Notes: generated by a model from the letters alone, not told the origin. Shown: positions 39,501 through 56,749, counted from the first letter of the stretch. The stretch is 64,000 nucleotides of DNA from Larimichthys crocea (GCF_000972845.2 NC_040018.1:12869157-12933156), one strand, 5' to 3'. A program made the numbers and translations.

Positions 39501-39917
39501 TCACGTGTAGATCCTGACAATCTGGGTCGAGCAGCCGTCGCAGGCTGGTCAGTCTGTCCTGCTCCGAACTCTGAGCCGTCATAGTCTGCAGGTACTGAAC
39601 GATGGTGGAGGCCAGCACCTCTCCTTGAGACGAGACAGACGTAGGAACAATGACTTAAAATAAATATGATTATTTTTAGTCTGTTTTGTTGAAATCAACA
39701 TTACCTGTGCTGGAAGTATTACACGTATTATACATGATGTCAAGGAGTTCATGTTCGGAGAATCCACCTGTGTCTTTATTGTCCTCATCCCTTGTCCCAC
39801 AGCCGGGTGACTCCCACGCTAAACACGTAGACATGAGCAAAAGTTGGTGTGGACTCATACACTGTATATTCGTTTGATGCTTTGATAAAGTCACTTACCA
39901 TCATTGCCGTCAGACAT
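6711..39917 (-). CDS. irag1: IRAG1/MRVI1 (IP3-receptor-associated cGMP-kinase substrate), long form with KASH5-like N-terminus
   Basis: IRAG1 links cGMP-dependent kinase I to the IP3 receptor on the ER and restrains calcium release, chiefly in smooth muscle and platelets. Exons (high to low): 39917-39899, 39818-39705, 39623-39443, 38964-38906, 38817-38757, 38658-38500, 37639-37522, 37419-37369, 37277-37200, 37116-37060, 36975-36916, 36711-36656, 36008-35915, 35827-35696, 35599-35508, 35227-34504, 33412-33256, 29141-29113, 22936-22715, 19904-19798, 19718-19657, 18982-18809, 18730-18653, 18512-18478, 18268-18212, 15978-15535, 15428-15350, 14664-14544, 14390-14360, 11893-11753, 11531-11400, 10153-10000, 9661-9612, 9392-9240, 7752-7637, 7364-7236, 6873-6711. 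Sum 4689 nt, 1562 aa, all phases agreeing. IRAG1 hallmarks: [47 protein letters not shown], coiled coil at about 1218-1359, and kinase-type site [13 protein letters not shown] near 1384. A tail anchor [19 protein letters not shown] lies at about 1531-1552, ten residues from the end. Less certain: the acceptor at 7752 and donor at 37522. Confidence 0.85.
8315..8350. repeat. (GT)n microsatellite in IRAG1 intron
   Basis: About 18 uninterrupted GT units, within the intron between exons 9240-9392 and 7637-7752. Confidence 0.95.
8575..8790. repeat. Dispersed AAGTAAAAGTA-rich repeat, copy 1
   Basis: Contains ACAAGTAAAAGTCCTG, AAGTAAAAGTACAG, CCCTGTGACTCTTA and GATGCATCGACGTGTAAGCA. The same blocks recur in order near 27985-28200, and in part at 39088-39300. 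This is a non-autonomous repeat common in teleosts; superfamily not assigned. Confidence 0.5.
12740..13990 (+). mobile_element. Degenerate Tc1/mariner-type DNA transposon in an IRAG1 intron
   Basis: From about 12740 the sequence has the non-coding left part typical of fish/frog Tc1-like elements (ATGGAATTATGTGGTAACC, then GTAGCCACATTTTGCGTTG), followed by a transposase relic and an AT-rich right end. Terminal inverted repeats and the TA duplication could not be fixed by eye, so the borders are approximate. It lies between IRAG1 exons 14360-14390 and 11753-11893. Confidence 0.75.
13066..13890 (+). pseudogene. Decayed Tc1-like transposase
   Basis: DNA-level similarity to Tc1 transposases runs from [14 protein letters not shown] near 13066, through [10 protein letters not shown] and a block encoding [20 protein letters not shown] near 13637, to a [14 protein letters not shown] end near 13890. 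The frame is broken by stops and indels. The segment with the first catalytic Asp (normally about 60 residues before the second) is deleted around 13440-13475. The second catalytic Asp in the usual QQDND motif reads Asn (QQNND). The enzyme cannot be active. It is a dead copy sense to the plus strand, opposite to IRAG1. Confidence 0.75.
14018..14175. repeat. GCTAAGCTAAGC-family repeat fragment
   Basis: GATAGCTGTTTACCCC..AGTCTTTATGGTAAGCTAAGGTAAGC..ATCAATCTTCTCAAGG is the same family as 32455-32630 (GCTAGCTGTTTCCC..TATGCTAAGCTAAGCTAACTGGC..ATTAATCTTCTCAAC) and 60285-60720. Confidence 0.5.
16165..16692. mobile_element. 528-bp palindromic MITE with target-site duplication
   Basis: Left arm 16165-16290 and right arm 16560-16692 are long inverted repeats: ATGGGGTGCCGTTTGTAAAG at the left end and its near complement CTTTACCAACGGCACCCTAT at the right. 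Inner blocks such as ACATTTAGCTTCAAACAATG are also mirrored. AGACTATT flanks both sides (16157-16164 and 16693-16700), an 8-bp duplication, or 9 bp (AGACTATTA) if the border base is counted. The core is inverted arrays of an AAATCTAAATGTT-like unit around a unique centre. There is no coding capacity. TSD length fits hAT (8) or Mutator-like (9); the long arms favour the latter or a foldback element. Confidence 0.85.
16778..17870 (-). mobile_element. 5'-truncated L2-type LINE, 3' part of the reverse transcriptase ORF
   Basis: Minus-strand translation gives [33 protein letters not shown] and [14 protein letters not shown] (17852 to about 17370), then [35 protein letters not shown] and [13 protein letters not shown] (17364-16972). 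This is the C-terminal end of non-LTR reverse transcriptases of the L2/jockey-like group. A frameshift near 17365 separates the two halves. A short 3' tail with CAAAGTGCTTTACAG on the plus strand ends the element near 16778. The catalytic FADD region and endonuclease are absent (5' truncation). The copy is in the same orientation as IRAG1. Confidence 0.85.
18006..18031. repeat. (TCAA)n microsatellite
   Basis: About six tandem ATCA/TCAA units in an IRAG1 intron. Confidence 0.9.
19612..19642. repeat. (GT)n, read as (CA)n in the IRAG1 transcript, beside a 5' splice site
   Basis: The run lies 14-44 nt downstream (minus strand) of the donor of exon 19718-19657. CA repeats so placed are known binding sites for hnRNP L and can change use of the adjacent exon. 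Confidence 0.85.
19905..22714. other. Large IRAG1 intron (19905-22714)
   Basis: No supported exon. It holds a repeat fragment at 20330-20480 (related to 5590-5800), the tRNA-derived SINE at 20918-21085, and otherwise AT-rich sequence with nothing recognisable. Confidence 0.5.
20918..21085 (+). mobile_element. tRNA-derived SINE
   Basis: Pol III promoter boxes are visible: A box TAGCTCAGTTGGTAGAGC (20933-20950) and B box GGATTTGAATCC (20963-20974). A unique tail follows with CACATGTCATTCCCCATCTC and TCTCTCCCC, then a TAATAAAGCT segment and an A-rich end. This layout (tRNA head, ATGTCATTCCCC-type body, poly-A tail) is common in percomorph SINEs. It is not a functional tRNA because no cloverleaf closes. 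Confidence 0.8.
27078..27260 (-). promoter_or_regulatory. irag1: Candidate alternative first exon (5' UTR) of IRAG1
   Basis: On the minus strand a GA-rich stretch ends in GTGGACTCAG followed by a strong donor GTAATG (27077). It contains no ATG, as expected for a leader exon. The upstream edge is a guess based on the CArG box at 27281-27290. The next acceptor downstream in the gene is 22936. Confidence 0.4.
27281..27290. promoter_or_regulatory. Perfect CArG box (SRF site)
   Basis: The sequence CCATTTAAGG fits CC(A/T)6GG exactly. SRF with myocardin binds such sites to drive smooth-muscle genes, which suits IRAG1. It sits directly upstream (minus strand) of the candidate leader exon. Confidence 0.5.
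27985..28920. repeat. AAGTAAAA-family dispersed repeat, copy 2
   Basis: The left part has CAGTATAACAATGTAAAATTAC, GTCCCCTGTGACTG and GATGAATCAATGTGTGATTAGCATTTTACTG, parallel to 8575-8790. The right part ends with GGAGGAGAAGTACAAAGTAG and TTGAACTTGAGTTAATGTAC before CACCTCTGCCC. The middle is AT-rich and includes a hAT-like piece at 28238-28290. Possibly one element interrupted by another. Confidence 0.4.
29113..29141 (-). other. irag1: 29-nt microexon of IRAG1
   Basis: The acceptor CTTCAACAG precedes GTGGCTCAGGACAAGGCAGC and the donor is GTAAGA. Twenty-nine nt exactly convert the phase 1 end of exon 33256 into the phase 0 start of exon 22936, adding [10 protein letters not shown]. Its isolation in about 10 kb of intron makes it easy to miss. 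Confidence 0.6.
29142..33255. other. Large IRAG1 intron (29142-33255)
   Basis: No supported exon. AT-rich, with a TATA/CATA-rich stretch near 30640-30780 and the GCTAAGC-family repeat at 32310-32640. A 19-bp unit is duplicated at 33211-33229 and 33230-33248, just inside the intron beside the donor of exon 33256-33412. Confidence 0.5.
32310..32640. repeat. GCTAAGC-family foldback-like repeat
   Basis: Left side GTTAGCTTAAAGACTGTAAAG..CAGCTAGGCCGGCTCTGTGA is mirrored by AGAACCAGGCTAGCTGTTTC..TAGTCTTTATGCTAAGCTAAG on the right, suggesting a palindromic element of roughly 300 bp. Borders approximate. Confidence 0.5.
33256..39917 (-). other. KASH5-like module of the long IRAG1 transcript (EF-hand-like domain plus coiled coil)
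   Basis: The first 17 exons of the long model encode about 737 residues. Residues about 20-105 ([45 protein letters not shown]) match, from memory, the EF-hand-like domain of KASH5/CCDC155 in order and spacing. The calcium-binding Asp/Glu positions are poorly kept, so it is probably structural. A coiled coil follows at about 145-445, with a second helical region rich in Gln/Glu in the large exon 34504-35227. A Pro/Asp-rich linker (exon 33256-33412) leads to the microexon. This stretch could be annotated as a separate KASH5-like gene. I favour one gene because no stop codon, poly(A) site or broken phase separates it from IRAG1. Confidence 0.75.
39088..39420. repeat. AAGTAAAA-family dispersed repeat, copy 3
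   Basis: Starts AGTGGTGGAACAAGTATTAAG and contains ACTGAAGTAAAAAGACC and AAATACTCCATTACAGGTC, a degraded version of a very common teleost repeat. Located in the IRAG1 intron between exons 39443 and 38964. Confidence 0.5.
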
Positions 39918-41250
39918 TGCGCTTGTTTCTCCTGAATCCACCTGTCACCTTCCTACATGACCTGATCATTGAACACAAATCAAACACAACTTTACTTCCA
40001 TTTATTATGGGTAGAGGACAAAACTCAGAGTATAAATATACATTAAACCACACATGAAAATCAATGAATAAGATGTGATGTGAAATGTCCTGACTGCTTT
40101 TAATGCCTACACGTATGCAGTGGGATCTAATCAGAGGACTACACATTCCCTATTTTCTTATTGTTATCCTGCAATGAGGTAGAAAATTTGCATTTGCATA
40201 TCTATTCATATAGATATGCGAATACTGTGCATAAAGTAAGGCACTTATTTTGTTTGTCTTATAGTCACATAGCCATCAAATATCATTTAAAAAGAGAAAC
40301 AAATCATAGAAATAAATTCTTACTTCTCAGTCCAGGGCCAGTTCCTCTGCAAAGAAAAACAAGCCTATCAAATGTTACATTAGGAGCTTTGCATTTCCAG
40401 TATTATTTTTCTAGTCTTCGTCTGATTCACTGTGATGGGAGCACAAGAAGTCTTCAAGATGCTCTTATGCTTGTTTTCAGTGCTTCACATCAAAACCAGC
40501 TGACAAACCACCCACCCAGGCCCCTTCCCTCCCCCATCCTCCCCCCCCACCTCGCCCCACTCCTGCCAAAAATCCTGCCCTGCAGAGGTCCGTGACAATG
40601 ATGCAGTTAATGGACTTAAATTTAAATTCACCAGTTTAACATATCAAATGCAAAAATTGCAATCAGCGAAGCATGTTTGAACTTTGGATTCAGCAAATGT
40701 AGACAGCGAGTGGTCATTAGCAGCAGAAGATGAAATGAAATACTGCCATACTTATATATTTATATTTATATTGATAATTCTGCTTATACGGTTCATACTA
40801 TTTATATCTCCAGACTTTTCTATTCCCGGATGTCTTTTAGCTTGTATATATTGTGTATATATATTATTTTAATTTTAAATTTTAATTTAATTTAAAATTT
40901 TATTTTTATTTCATATTTTATTTTATATATATATATATATATATTTACATCTTCACTTATATTTTGTATTTTATATTTCACGTTTAGTGCTGTTTGGACA
41001 GAGAGAAACGCAATTTAAATTCTCTGTATGTCTTGTACATATTGCAGTATTGACAATAAAGCCGACTTGACTTGAAAATGTATTAATGCAAGGTGGTTTA
41101 ACTTTCATGTTTAGTAAACAAATCACTATTAACACACATTTGGCTAAACCACTAAAAGAAATGCAGTATATATATATTTTTTTACATTATTATTATTATT
41201 ATTATTAGTGTTTCATTAAAAAAGCATCGCGTGTTGCTGGAGGAACAGTT
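39918..41250. other. IRAG1-CTR9 head-to-head spacer
   Basis: The ATGs of long IRAG1 and CTR9 lie about 1.5 kb apart on opposite strands. No coding sequence is supported. A C-rich run occurs at 40529-40550. AT-rich sequence at 40740-41078 includes (AT)n at 40925-40943 and ends GACAATAAAGCCGACTTGAC, like the 3' tails of some fish retroelements. An ATT run lies near 41187-41207. The IRAG1 leader probably has an upstream non-coding exon that I cannot place. Confidence 0.45.
40740..41078 (+). repeat. Probable retroelement 3' tail
   Basis: AT-rich stretch followed by TGTATGTCTTGTACATATTG and TGACAATAAAGCCGACTTGA, a termination pattern seen at the ends of many dispersed teleost elements. No coding part remains. 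Confidence 0.35.
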
Positions 41251-41411
41251 TCAGCATCCGTGTTAATCCAGCCGGACACCATTTCAGTTGCGCCGTCCGT
41301 GTGTTTGTTTCCTATCGGAAGCATGAAGTAGCTCCCAGCAGACAACGGGCTGGAGACTTTTATATCTTTTTATATAAATCTATCTTCAAGGGATTTCTCT
41401 CCTCCGTCAGG

Positions 41412-48949
<7,538 letters not shown>

Positions 48950-49320
48950 ATATTCCTTACAAGACCCATCACATGTAATGTTGAGAAAACTCGATACATC
49001 TGTGTTTTTATTTTCTATTAAAAGCAGGGATTTCTGTCAGTGTATCTTGGAACTAGCCTAGGAAACTGTAGTGTACTTTTTTTTTTTTTTTTTTGGGCAG
49101 TCTTGTGGTGTATTCCTCATGTCTTACGTGGAAATGTCTTTTCACAGATGCTGTGTTTTGTTAAAGATGTTTTGTTAAAGACAGATCAAAATGGTTTGAA
49201 GTGAACTAAGAGGTGTAAACATCTATTTTCTATCTCACATGGTCAGATGAATCACTGACCCCAAAATGGGAAGATGCTTTCTTTGACAAAATGTCAAATA
49301 AAAGAAGTCAAGTTTATGAT
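48950..49320 (+). other. ctr9: CTR9 3' UTR with poly(A) signal
   Basis: A canonical AATAAA at 49297-49302 places the transcript end near 49320, giving about 370 nt of 3' UTR. It includes a T run near 49078-49094. Confidence 0.7.
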
Positions 49321-50195
49321 TTTGTCCATTCTTATAACTTTTGTGAAAGTAAACGTTTCCCTACATCAACAAACTTAAATTAGATAATAGACTTTAATAA
49401 CTGGGGAAATTCACTTGTCACAACAGCTCGTATGCACAAGGATAAGAAATTAATCAAAAACATATAGAAGAAAGTCATGCTAGTGTTAGAGTCATTTGGA
49501 CCTGTGGTAGCTCCTTTTTACATGGTAGAAGCTGTTTTAGGCCCCCACAGTCTCATGCAGGTGAGGGGATTTGTTTGCGCTCTGCCCAACTTCCTCTGGA
49601 GTGTTTTTGACCTGCAAAGAACCTCAGCAAGTGAAGACGACCTTAGCGCTTTTTGTGGATCATTCTTGTGACTTTACAGCAAACATAACCCCAAATTTAA
49701 CATGTATTGTTGCACGATGGGTCTGATTTCAGTCTGCAACTAACTGAAGATTGTTGCAATTGGCTCTGAAGAAATTTAAACCCGTCCCATTCAACAATAT
49801 AACTGATGAGGTTTGGTGACAGCTTAAAGTAGTTTTCATTCCATCTGAATTTTTTTTAAACATCAGTACGTAAGTGTTACTGGAGCTCAGTACACACTGA
49901 CAGGATGTTATGCAGTGACTTCACATTTGCTTCAGTCTCTCTGGAGCCAAGCAGCTTTTCTGTTTAGACTACCTGACCGGGTTAACCTAAAAATTATCAT
50001 GCACAACACACGGTCTTTCAGGAAATCAGGCAGATCAATATCCTAATTTTATGTATGATCAATGATGAAAATACAGAAAAATAGAAATGCATGGCAAAAA
50101 TATATTTGGTACCTATTCATATTTTACAAATCATGTTACTCAGGTTGATTTAATAGTTTAGAAATGACACAGGGGGAAAGAAATCCTCAGGACAA
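49321..50195. other. CTR9-EIF4G2 convergent spacer
   Basis: Nothing coding or recognisable. The two convergent genes end about 0.9 kb apart. Confidence 0.5.
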
Positions 50196-51336
50196 TGAAA
50201 TGAACTGTTAAACTTTATTCAAGGTAAATCTGTAGTTGTACACTCAAGCTTCCTGTACTTAACATTACAGTGAGACTCCAGGAGAAGGTTTAAGTGTACA
50301 CATACAGTGCATTCTTTATAATTTCATGAAGATAAAAAGACCATTTAAAAACTTGACAAATATGGCAAACCGACCTAAAATTTCCCACACGTGGTGGTGA
50401 ACAACTGTAGCACAGGAAACTAAGCTTTGGCTGTCTCAAAGTTAAAAACCGAGACATTCAAGTATAGTCCGAGGTACATTAGAGGTATATCCATATGAAT
50501 TGATAAATTAAAAAGAAAAAAAAAAAGAAAAAAAAAGGCCACACAGATTCATTCCTAACAGCACAAAAGTTTTTACATTTAAAAAGCTCTTGATTCATTA
50601 AACTAAATGTGGGTAGCTGAAAAATCACGGTGCTAACAAAACAGGCCATTGTTGTGAGACATCGTCGAAGCCGGACAAAATGGTCTGCTTCCAAGCACAA
50701 GATAACCATTATAATTATGGCAGCCAAAAAACGGCAACTTAGATCGTTTCAACAAATCAAGGAAAGTGTATCTTACTATTGCAACGACTCATGACGTTGA
50801 GCAAAGTGCATCTAAAAACTGATTAGCAAATGTAGATAAAACAACGAGAAAAGTCTCTTTGCAATATGTTAAAGTCTTTTCTCTTTTGTAAACAGTTTTT
50901 AAGTTAATAGTTATGGCAGCACTTTGTGACACCAGATGTAAAAGGTGATAAAATGGGTCAGATTTTGGTGCTGGTACAGTTTCCCTGCACAATACTGCCT
51001 ACTGTAAAGAAAACGTAACCCAAGATGATCGAAATGTATAAAACATCTGCTGTAGGACATCAAATAAGAATGAAACAAAATCAGAAAGAGAAGCATAAAT
51101 ACAATAAGATGGTGGCGATGCTGGCTTGATCTGACAAAATATTTCATAGTGGAATGAATTGTAACAGTGGTTGAAAATATTCATAAAGAGGAGAAAGAAT
51201 CAGTTGGTTTGAGAGAGGGAAGGACAAAAGCAAACCCCTCCTCCCCAAAAAAAGAGAAATTACAAAGTTTGGAAAAAAAAGAAAAAAAAAAATTCTTCCA
51301 TTGCATCCTGATATCACATGGCTTTGACCTGGTTCC
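50196..51336 (-). other. eif4g2: EIF4G2 3' UTR
   Basis: Minus-strand AATAAA at 50219-50214 suggests a 3' UTR of about 1.1 kb with several A/T-rich runs. No competing downstream exon is seen. Confidence 0.6.
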
Positions 51337-54300
51337 TCAGAAATCTTCACCCTCTGACTCCTCTTCTTCTGCAGTCTCCAGCCAGGTCAGCCACTGGTTC
51401 ACCTGCACCATAAACACAAAATTTCCATTAGCTCATGTACAAAACACACACAAAAATGCTACTGAGCATGTAAATGCAGCAAGCTGAAAATAAAGTGTTT
51501 AAAAAGTGCATAAACTTACCTGAAATAATGCTTTCCCCTTTCCTGGATACTCTTGGGTGACATCCTCTTTCCATGAAAGGAAGGCTTCTTCTTCAATGAT
51601 TTCCATGTCATAAAAGTTCACAAAATAGCGCAGCAGCATGCCTGGAAAAAGAGATCAACATTTAAGCCTCAGCACCAACATTTAACACCTTCTCTGACTT
51701 AAGCTGATAAGATTCAACATAAGAGCGTGGACGTACCTTTGGGGAAACCCTTGGCATTGCAGTGGACCTGCAGGGCGTACATCGCACTGACTTGCAGGTC
51801 GATGTGATCGTGTAGGAACTTTTGCATCACTGGCTTGAAAGACAGCAGAAGTTGCTTCTCCTCTTCCAGCTGCTCTTTGCTGGGCGCTGCAAGCTGCTCT
51901 TCGTCATCGTCTGGGTTGATCTCATACGCAATGTACTGCAAGAAACTGGCAGACAAGACGACGATCAGTATCATGTAAAATGCGTCAGACAAAATGTTGT
52001 GGGCTTGGATGAAGATTAGATTTTATTACAGCACAGACTGGTTTCACTGTTAGAAACATTCACTGCCGTACCTGGTCATGAGGATGTTGACAAAGCCTTT
52101 GTCAGTGTGGAGTTTAGGAGAGATGTTGTCTTTGATCCACTTGTAGATGGACTGTGGAGAGGGGTCTACTTTGATCTGTTTCAGCAGCTCCTTTTCCAGT
52201 TTCATGAGCGGGAACAAAAAGCTGAGACCTTTGCCCTCCAGAATCTCCAGCATCCGGTCCTTGTTCTGATCAATTTCTGTGGGAGAAAATAAAGACTGTG
52301 AGTAATAGCAAAAGACTGATGATTACAAATGAATGCATTGTCCGAGTGGGTTTGGACATACCAGGTAGCATCTTCTGCATGTTGACCTTGCTCTGCTGGA
52401 ACAGGTCAACCAGCCAGTCACGGTCCTTCAGTTTGACCATCTGCTGCAGGCAGAGCAAGAACAGCGGGAAATGTGCACCATTCTCCAACTGGTGGGCCAA
52501 ATCTGCAACGCTGACCAGGTCGGCGATGATCGCACGTGCTGCAAACTGTGCCAGGTAGGACTTCACCAGTGGGACTTCTTCCTCGATCTTTGGACACTGG
52601 TCCAGAACATTCAAAAAGGCCTACCATAATGAACAACAGACTGATTAGTGCTGAACAACTGCGTCACATTCAGAAAACACGTTTTGTATATTCTAATAAA
52701 AAAAGAAAAAGGTTACAACACTGACCTGCAATAGGTTTTCACCAGTGACAATGCCCTCTGTGCAGAGTGTGTGGACCAGTGTGCTCGCATGTTCCTTATC
52801 CTCATCTGAACGATCAAGGGAATAGACCACCATCTTGTTCAGCATCTCAGACAAAAAGTGCTTCGGAGCCTTCATCTCCCTCGCAGCGTTCACCGCCTCG
52901 TCGATGTTCTTGTTGTTCAGGTAATCTGCAACTAGTGTCTCCTAAAAAAGGAAAGGACAGTCAGATATAGTATGCTAGACACACAGAGTGTGTCGAGCAT
53001 GAAGGAAGTACAGAGGGAGAGACACTTACTGTCATTTTGCTCAACTCTTCCTTTGTAGGAGGGGCCTTCTTAGTGGACTTTGCAGGTTTTTCCTGAATCG
53101 GAGGAGGATTGATTTTCAGGCCAAGCTGTGGAGCCTGAACAAAGAAAAACAAATGAATGCATGTTCCCTGAAACCTGCAACTACCCATTAGTTAAACAGA
53201 TTTGTTTTAAAATCTTACCTGTCCCAGAGGAGAACCTTGGGCAGGCATCATAGTCATCTGTGGCTGCAGCTTCGGCACTTGTTTTTTATTCAAGATGAAG
53301 GACTGTGCTGGCCTCAGACTGATCTACAGGGGTGAAGAAAGCAAATTTATATAATCATATCACTGCACATAAGACTGAAGGTGTTTACCAATCCATTTAT
53401 TATTGAACCCAGAAGAAAATAATCTGTTTATTAGAGCATGCGATTGTACCTCATCAGCATTGACCTTCCCCTTCTTGCTGAAACGTGGAGCCATGTCCTT
53501 AGTCTGCATCTGCACCAAGTGATTCTGTTTGTGGTTAAAAACCGGTGACTGCTGCCCCTTTAAAAAGACATTTCACAGATTTATAGTGAGGAATAGGCAC
53601 TTCCTGAATTCACCACCACTAAAGTACTGAACAATTATACTGTAGATCTGCTGCACATACCTGGTTTGGTTTTATGAAAGGCTTGCTTCCTGCTTCAAAC
53701 TGAGGCTGGTGTGAACTGCTGCCGTTGACAATGTGGCCGTTGTAGTGCGGGTTTGTGCGATGGCGTCCCATGGTAGGGGAATAGTGGTCCTGAATGACTC
53801 CTGGACCTGTACCAATGCCACTCCCTACCCAAAACAAGACAAGAAATATTAATAGGAAGGAAAGAATGATTCATTTTTAAAAATCGGGGTGAGAGTGGAA
53901 CTGTTGCTCCGAGGGATAAAGTTGTGACATACCTGGCATTTGTCCAAACATATCAGCCAGCCCACCAAGAGTTTCCCTGTCAAACTTGATCCTTGTTGGC
54001 AGGAAGGAGGAGTTTTCCATGAAGAATTCATTCCTCATTCCATCGGTTGGAGGTGGAATAAAAACACCCAAATCCTGCAACAGAGGCAGAATTTAAGGAT
54101 ACGGGTTGACTATGAACTGTATACTAATGCTGACTTCAACAAGTATTCAACACCCTGAATCATTATACAGAGTCAGTCCTAAAGTTCACCAGGTAGACAA
54201 ACCTTTACTGCATCCTGACGAACTTGGTTGATCGTCTTTGGTCCGTTGTCAGTATGAGCTTTGCGGGGCACCCAGTTGTTGTCTCGCAGCTCCACTGTAT

Positions 54301-56683
54301 TCTGCAGCAGGAAACGAATCCTAGCTGGCAGCTCCTTGTTGGTCGTTAAGGATTGCATGCGGCCAAAATACTGATCCATCAAAGACTGGAATGAGAATTT
54401 ATTTGTTAGTAAATGGAAGACACAGATTTTATGACAACACTTATTCAGTGGTTTTTCATCATACTCACCCTAGCCTTTTCATGATCAAGTTTAGGTCCCA
54501 CTGTTTTCATTATCTGACAGAGGCATTCCAAATCTTCACCCATATCCTTGAGTTGGACTTTCTTCTTCTTATCCAAAAGCTTAAAAAGTAATAAAAACAA
54601 ACAATTTATTTCATATTCTTCCACCCCCGTTGAAGTGACTCAAGACATTTAACTGCCAGGATGCTTTCAGGCTGGCAGCCTACTCTGATTTTGGGATCAC
54701 ACAAGTGAAGAAAACAAACGTTATTAATTTAACACTTACTGTTTTGATGCACTTGTGAAGGATAGATTCGTGGATAAGGTTGAGTTTGCCAAGTTCCCCA
54801 ATGAATTTGATGTTGCCCAGCATCTTGATCTTTGCAATAGCACGCTGCTCCTCCTCCTCAGAGGTGAGTGGGTTGTCATTTTTCTCAAAGACTACAGAAG
54901 AAGGAAAAAACAATCCAAAATTAAAAACAAAGAAACATTAACAAGACATGACACAGTATGTTGTAACTAGCCACAAGCATCAAATGTAATTCTCTTACGT
55001 TCAACATTTCTGGCGCGGTTCTCAAACTCATCTTGAAGCTTGGAAATCAGAAGCCGTCTGAAGGTCTGTAAGAAAGGGTTTGTTCAAAATCCAGAAGACA
55101 GACAATACCAAAAAGTAGACAACGAGACAATGTACTATAAAAAAACAAAACAAAAAAAGACGTACAGTATTCTGCTTTTGTGTTGCTTGACTTTCGGTTG
55201 ATGGTTCTTCAAAGTTTGGTGCATCCTCTGCCAAGCGTAGACATAGTTGAGCGTATAACTGGCTATACTTGGGCTCTTCAAGGGCTTTGTCAACAATCTT
55301 GAGTAAAAGAAATAGAAAATAAATTAAGTGCCTATTTTCAGGTTATAAGAATGATATAATAAATAGTTACAGCAAACACTCACCAACAAAATGATTCCTT
55401 TTAAGACAAGTTTTGAATCTACGCCCACATTGAGGAGCTCCAAGCATAATTTGTCAAACTTCTCAGGAGTCAGCTTATTAAGTATGCTAAAGAAGACAAG
55501 AAGGGACATTAGTTTAAAAATACTTCACGACTACGCAACAATTTCATATGATCTGTGTAACTTCAATAGAGAAAACTTACCCTCTCACTTTCCGGAAGAT
55601 TGCATCCTTTTGCCCTTTTTCGTTGGTGGAGTTGACATCTCGTCTAGTGCTTCGAGAAGGTACCCATCTCTGAACGCCAGAACCTGGGGTCTTCCCCAGG
55701 AACTCGCTGAAATTGACACAAAACACAGCTAATGTTACAATACATAAATATTTCAACTGGAAAACAACCAATCATCACTGGGATGATCTAGCCCTGATTC
55801 ATGGTGACTGAGTTAAGGAGGCTCTCCTTACAGAAACACCACTGAACTAACAGGTTTTCAAAAAGGCGAAAGAGACATTTTTAACATGTGACACAATAAC
55901 CTGCACTAGTGTTCAGCAATGCTACATGCCTATTATTCTCACATATCCTGCATTTCTGACCAGTGCGGTTTGCTGTTAAGATGTGAAGTCACTTAACTAA
56001 GGTGTGTCCATGTCAGACAGATAATTTAAGAAGTGTTGTTTCTACCGAAATAGGCACAACTGTGAATATTACGCAACTTTCTTGGTAAGTTTAAGCCATT
56101 TGAGACAAACAATTCCAACGAAACACCCCATGGCTTACACACTGTCAGCTCTATGAAAATATTGACAATGGCAACACTGAAATGACTGCCAAAGTGGTGG
56201 GAGGTCATGAAATTTCAGAGTAAAAGCAGTTGCCGACCATTTTCCAAATGAGAAGCGTTGACCTAAAAACCACCATCGTTATCGGGGTGTAGGAGCCATA
56301 TAACAGTTTGTCAGAAACACCCCCCCCCCAGACGTGTGAAAGGAACACTACATGTGTGAGACTGCGATTAAAGCCCAGTGTGGATTTAATGGATGTAATT
56401 AAGACTAGTGTTTAGTGAAAGAAAGCTTTGAAAAAAATCACCTGTTGCCGACAGTCTTGGGATAGTGCTGAGGTGCACCCCCACCTCCTCCCCCTACACT
56501 GTGATGCAAAAAAAGAAAAAAGGGTTTTTAACTTAACATAAGGAAATGTGAGCCTAAGCCTTTATGTGAGGTGATGAAAAGGGGTGTCAGCATAAATAAA
56601 ATAAAAAAAAGGGACAAAGCCTGAGGAGGCACGGGTTCATACCTGAAACGAGAAGGACCCCCTGGTGCGACGACACTCTCCAC
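51337..56683 (-). CDS. eif4g2: EIF4G2 / DAP5 / NAT1, eIF4G-like translation factor with GUG start
   Basis: DAP5 supports cap-independent and alternative initiation by binding eIF4A and eIF3 without eIF4E. Coding exons (high to low): 56683-56643, 56498-56442, 55706-55581, 55486-55384, 55297-55166, 55065-54999, 54891-54740, 54579-54469, 54385-54203, 54074-53933, 53824-53661, 53557-53450, 53323-53219, 53134-53030, 52941-52726, 52620-52362, 52276-52072, 51945-51737, 51641-51520, 51402-51337. Sum 2673 nt, 890 aa (human 907). Translation starts at GTG in GCCGCCAAAGTGGAGAG: the exon has no in-frame ATG, and the protein VESVVAPGGPSRFS lines up with the known GUG-initiated human start. Domains: MIF4G about 75-300 (ILNKLTPEKFDKLCLELLNV), MA3 about 525-650, W2/eIF5C about 705-885, acidic end ETAEEEESEGEDF. 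Confidence 0.96.
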
Positions 56684-56749
56684 TTTGGCGGCTTGACAAA
56701 GAATATCTGAAAAGAAAGATGTTCTGGGAGTAGGACGGGAAAGAGCGAC
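56684..56749 (-). other. eif4g2: EIF4G2 5' UTR portion of the start exon
   Basis: The start exon begins at 56749 after TTTGCAG. Its 66 leader nt stay open in the GUG frame but contain no ATG, which supports the non-AUG start. Confidence 0.75.

Noticed and set aside
55707..56441. snoRNA in an EIF4G2 intron (human EIF4G2 hosts SNORD97)
   Set aside because: TGATGA-like boxes occur on the minus strand near 55770, but no D box or terminal stem at a workable distance was found in the intron.
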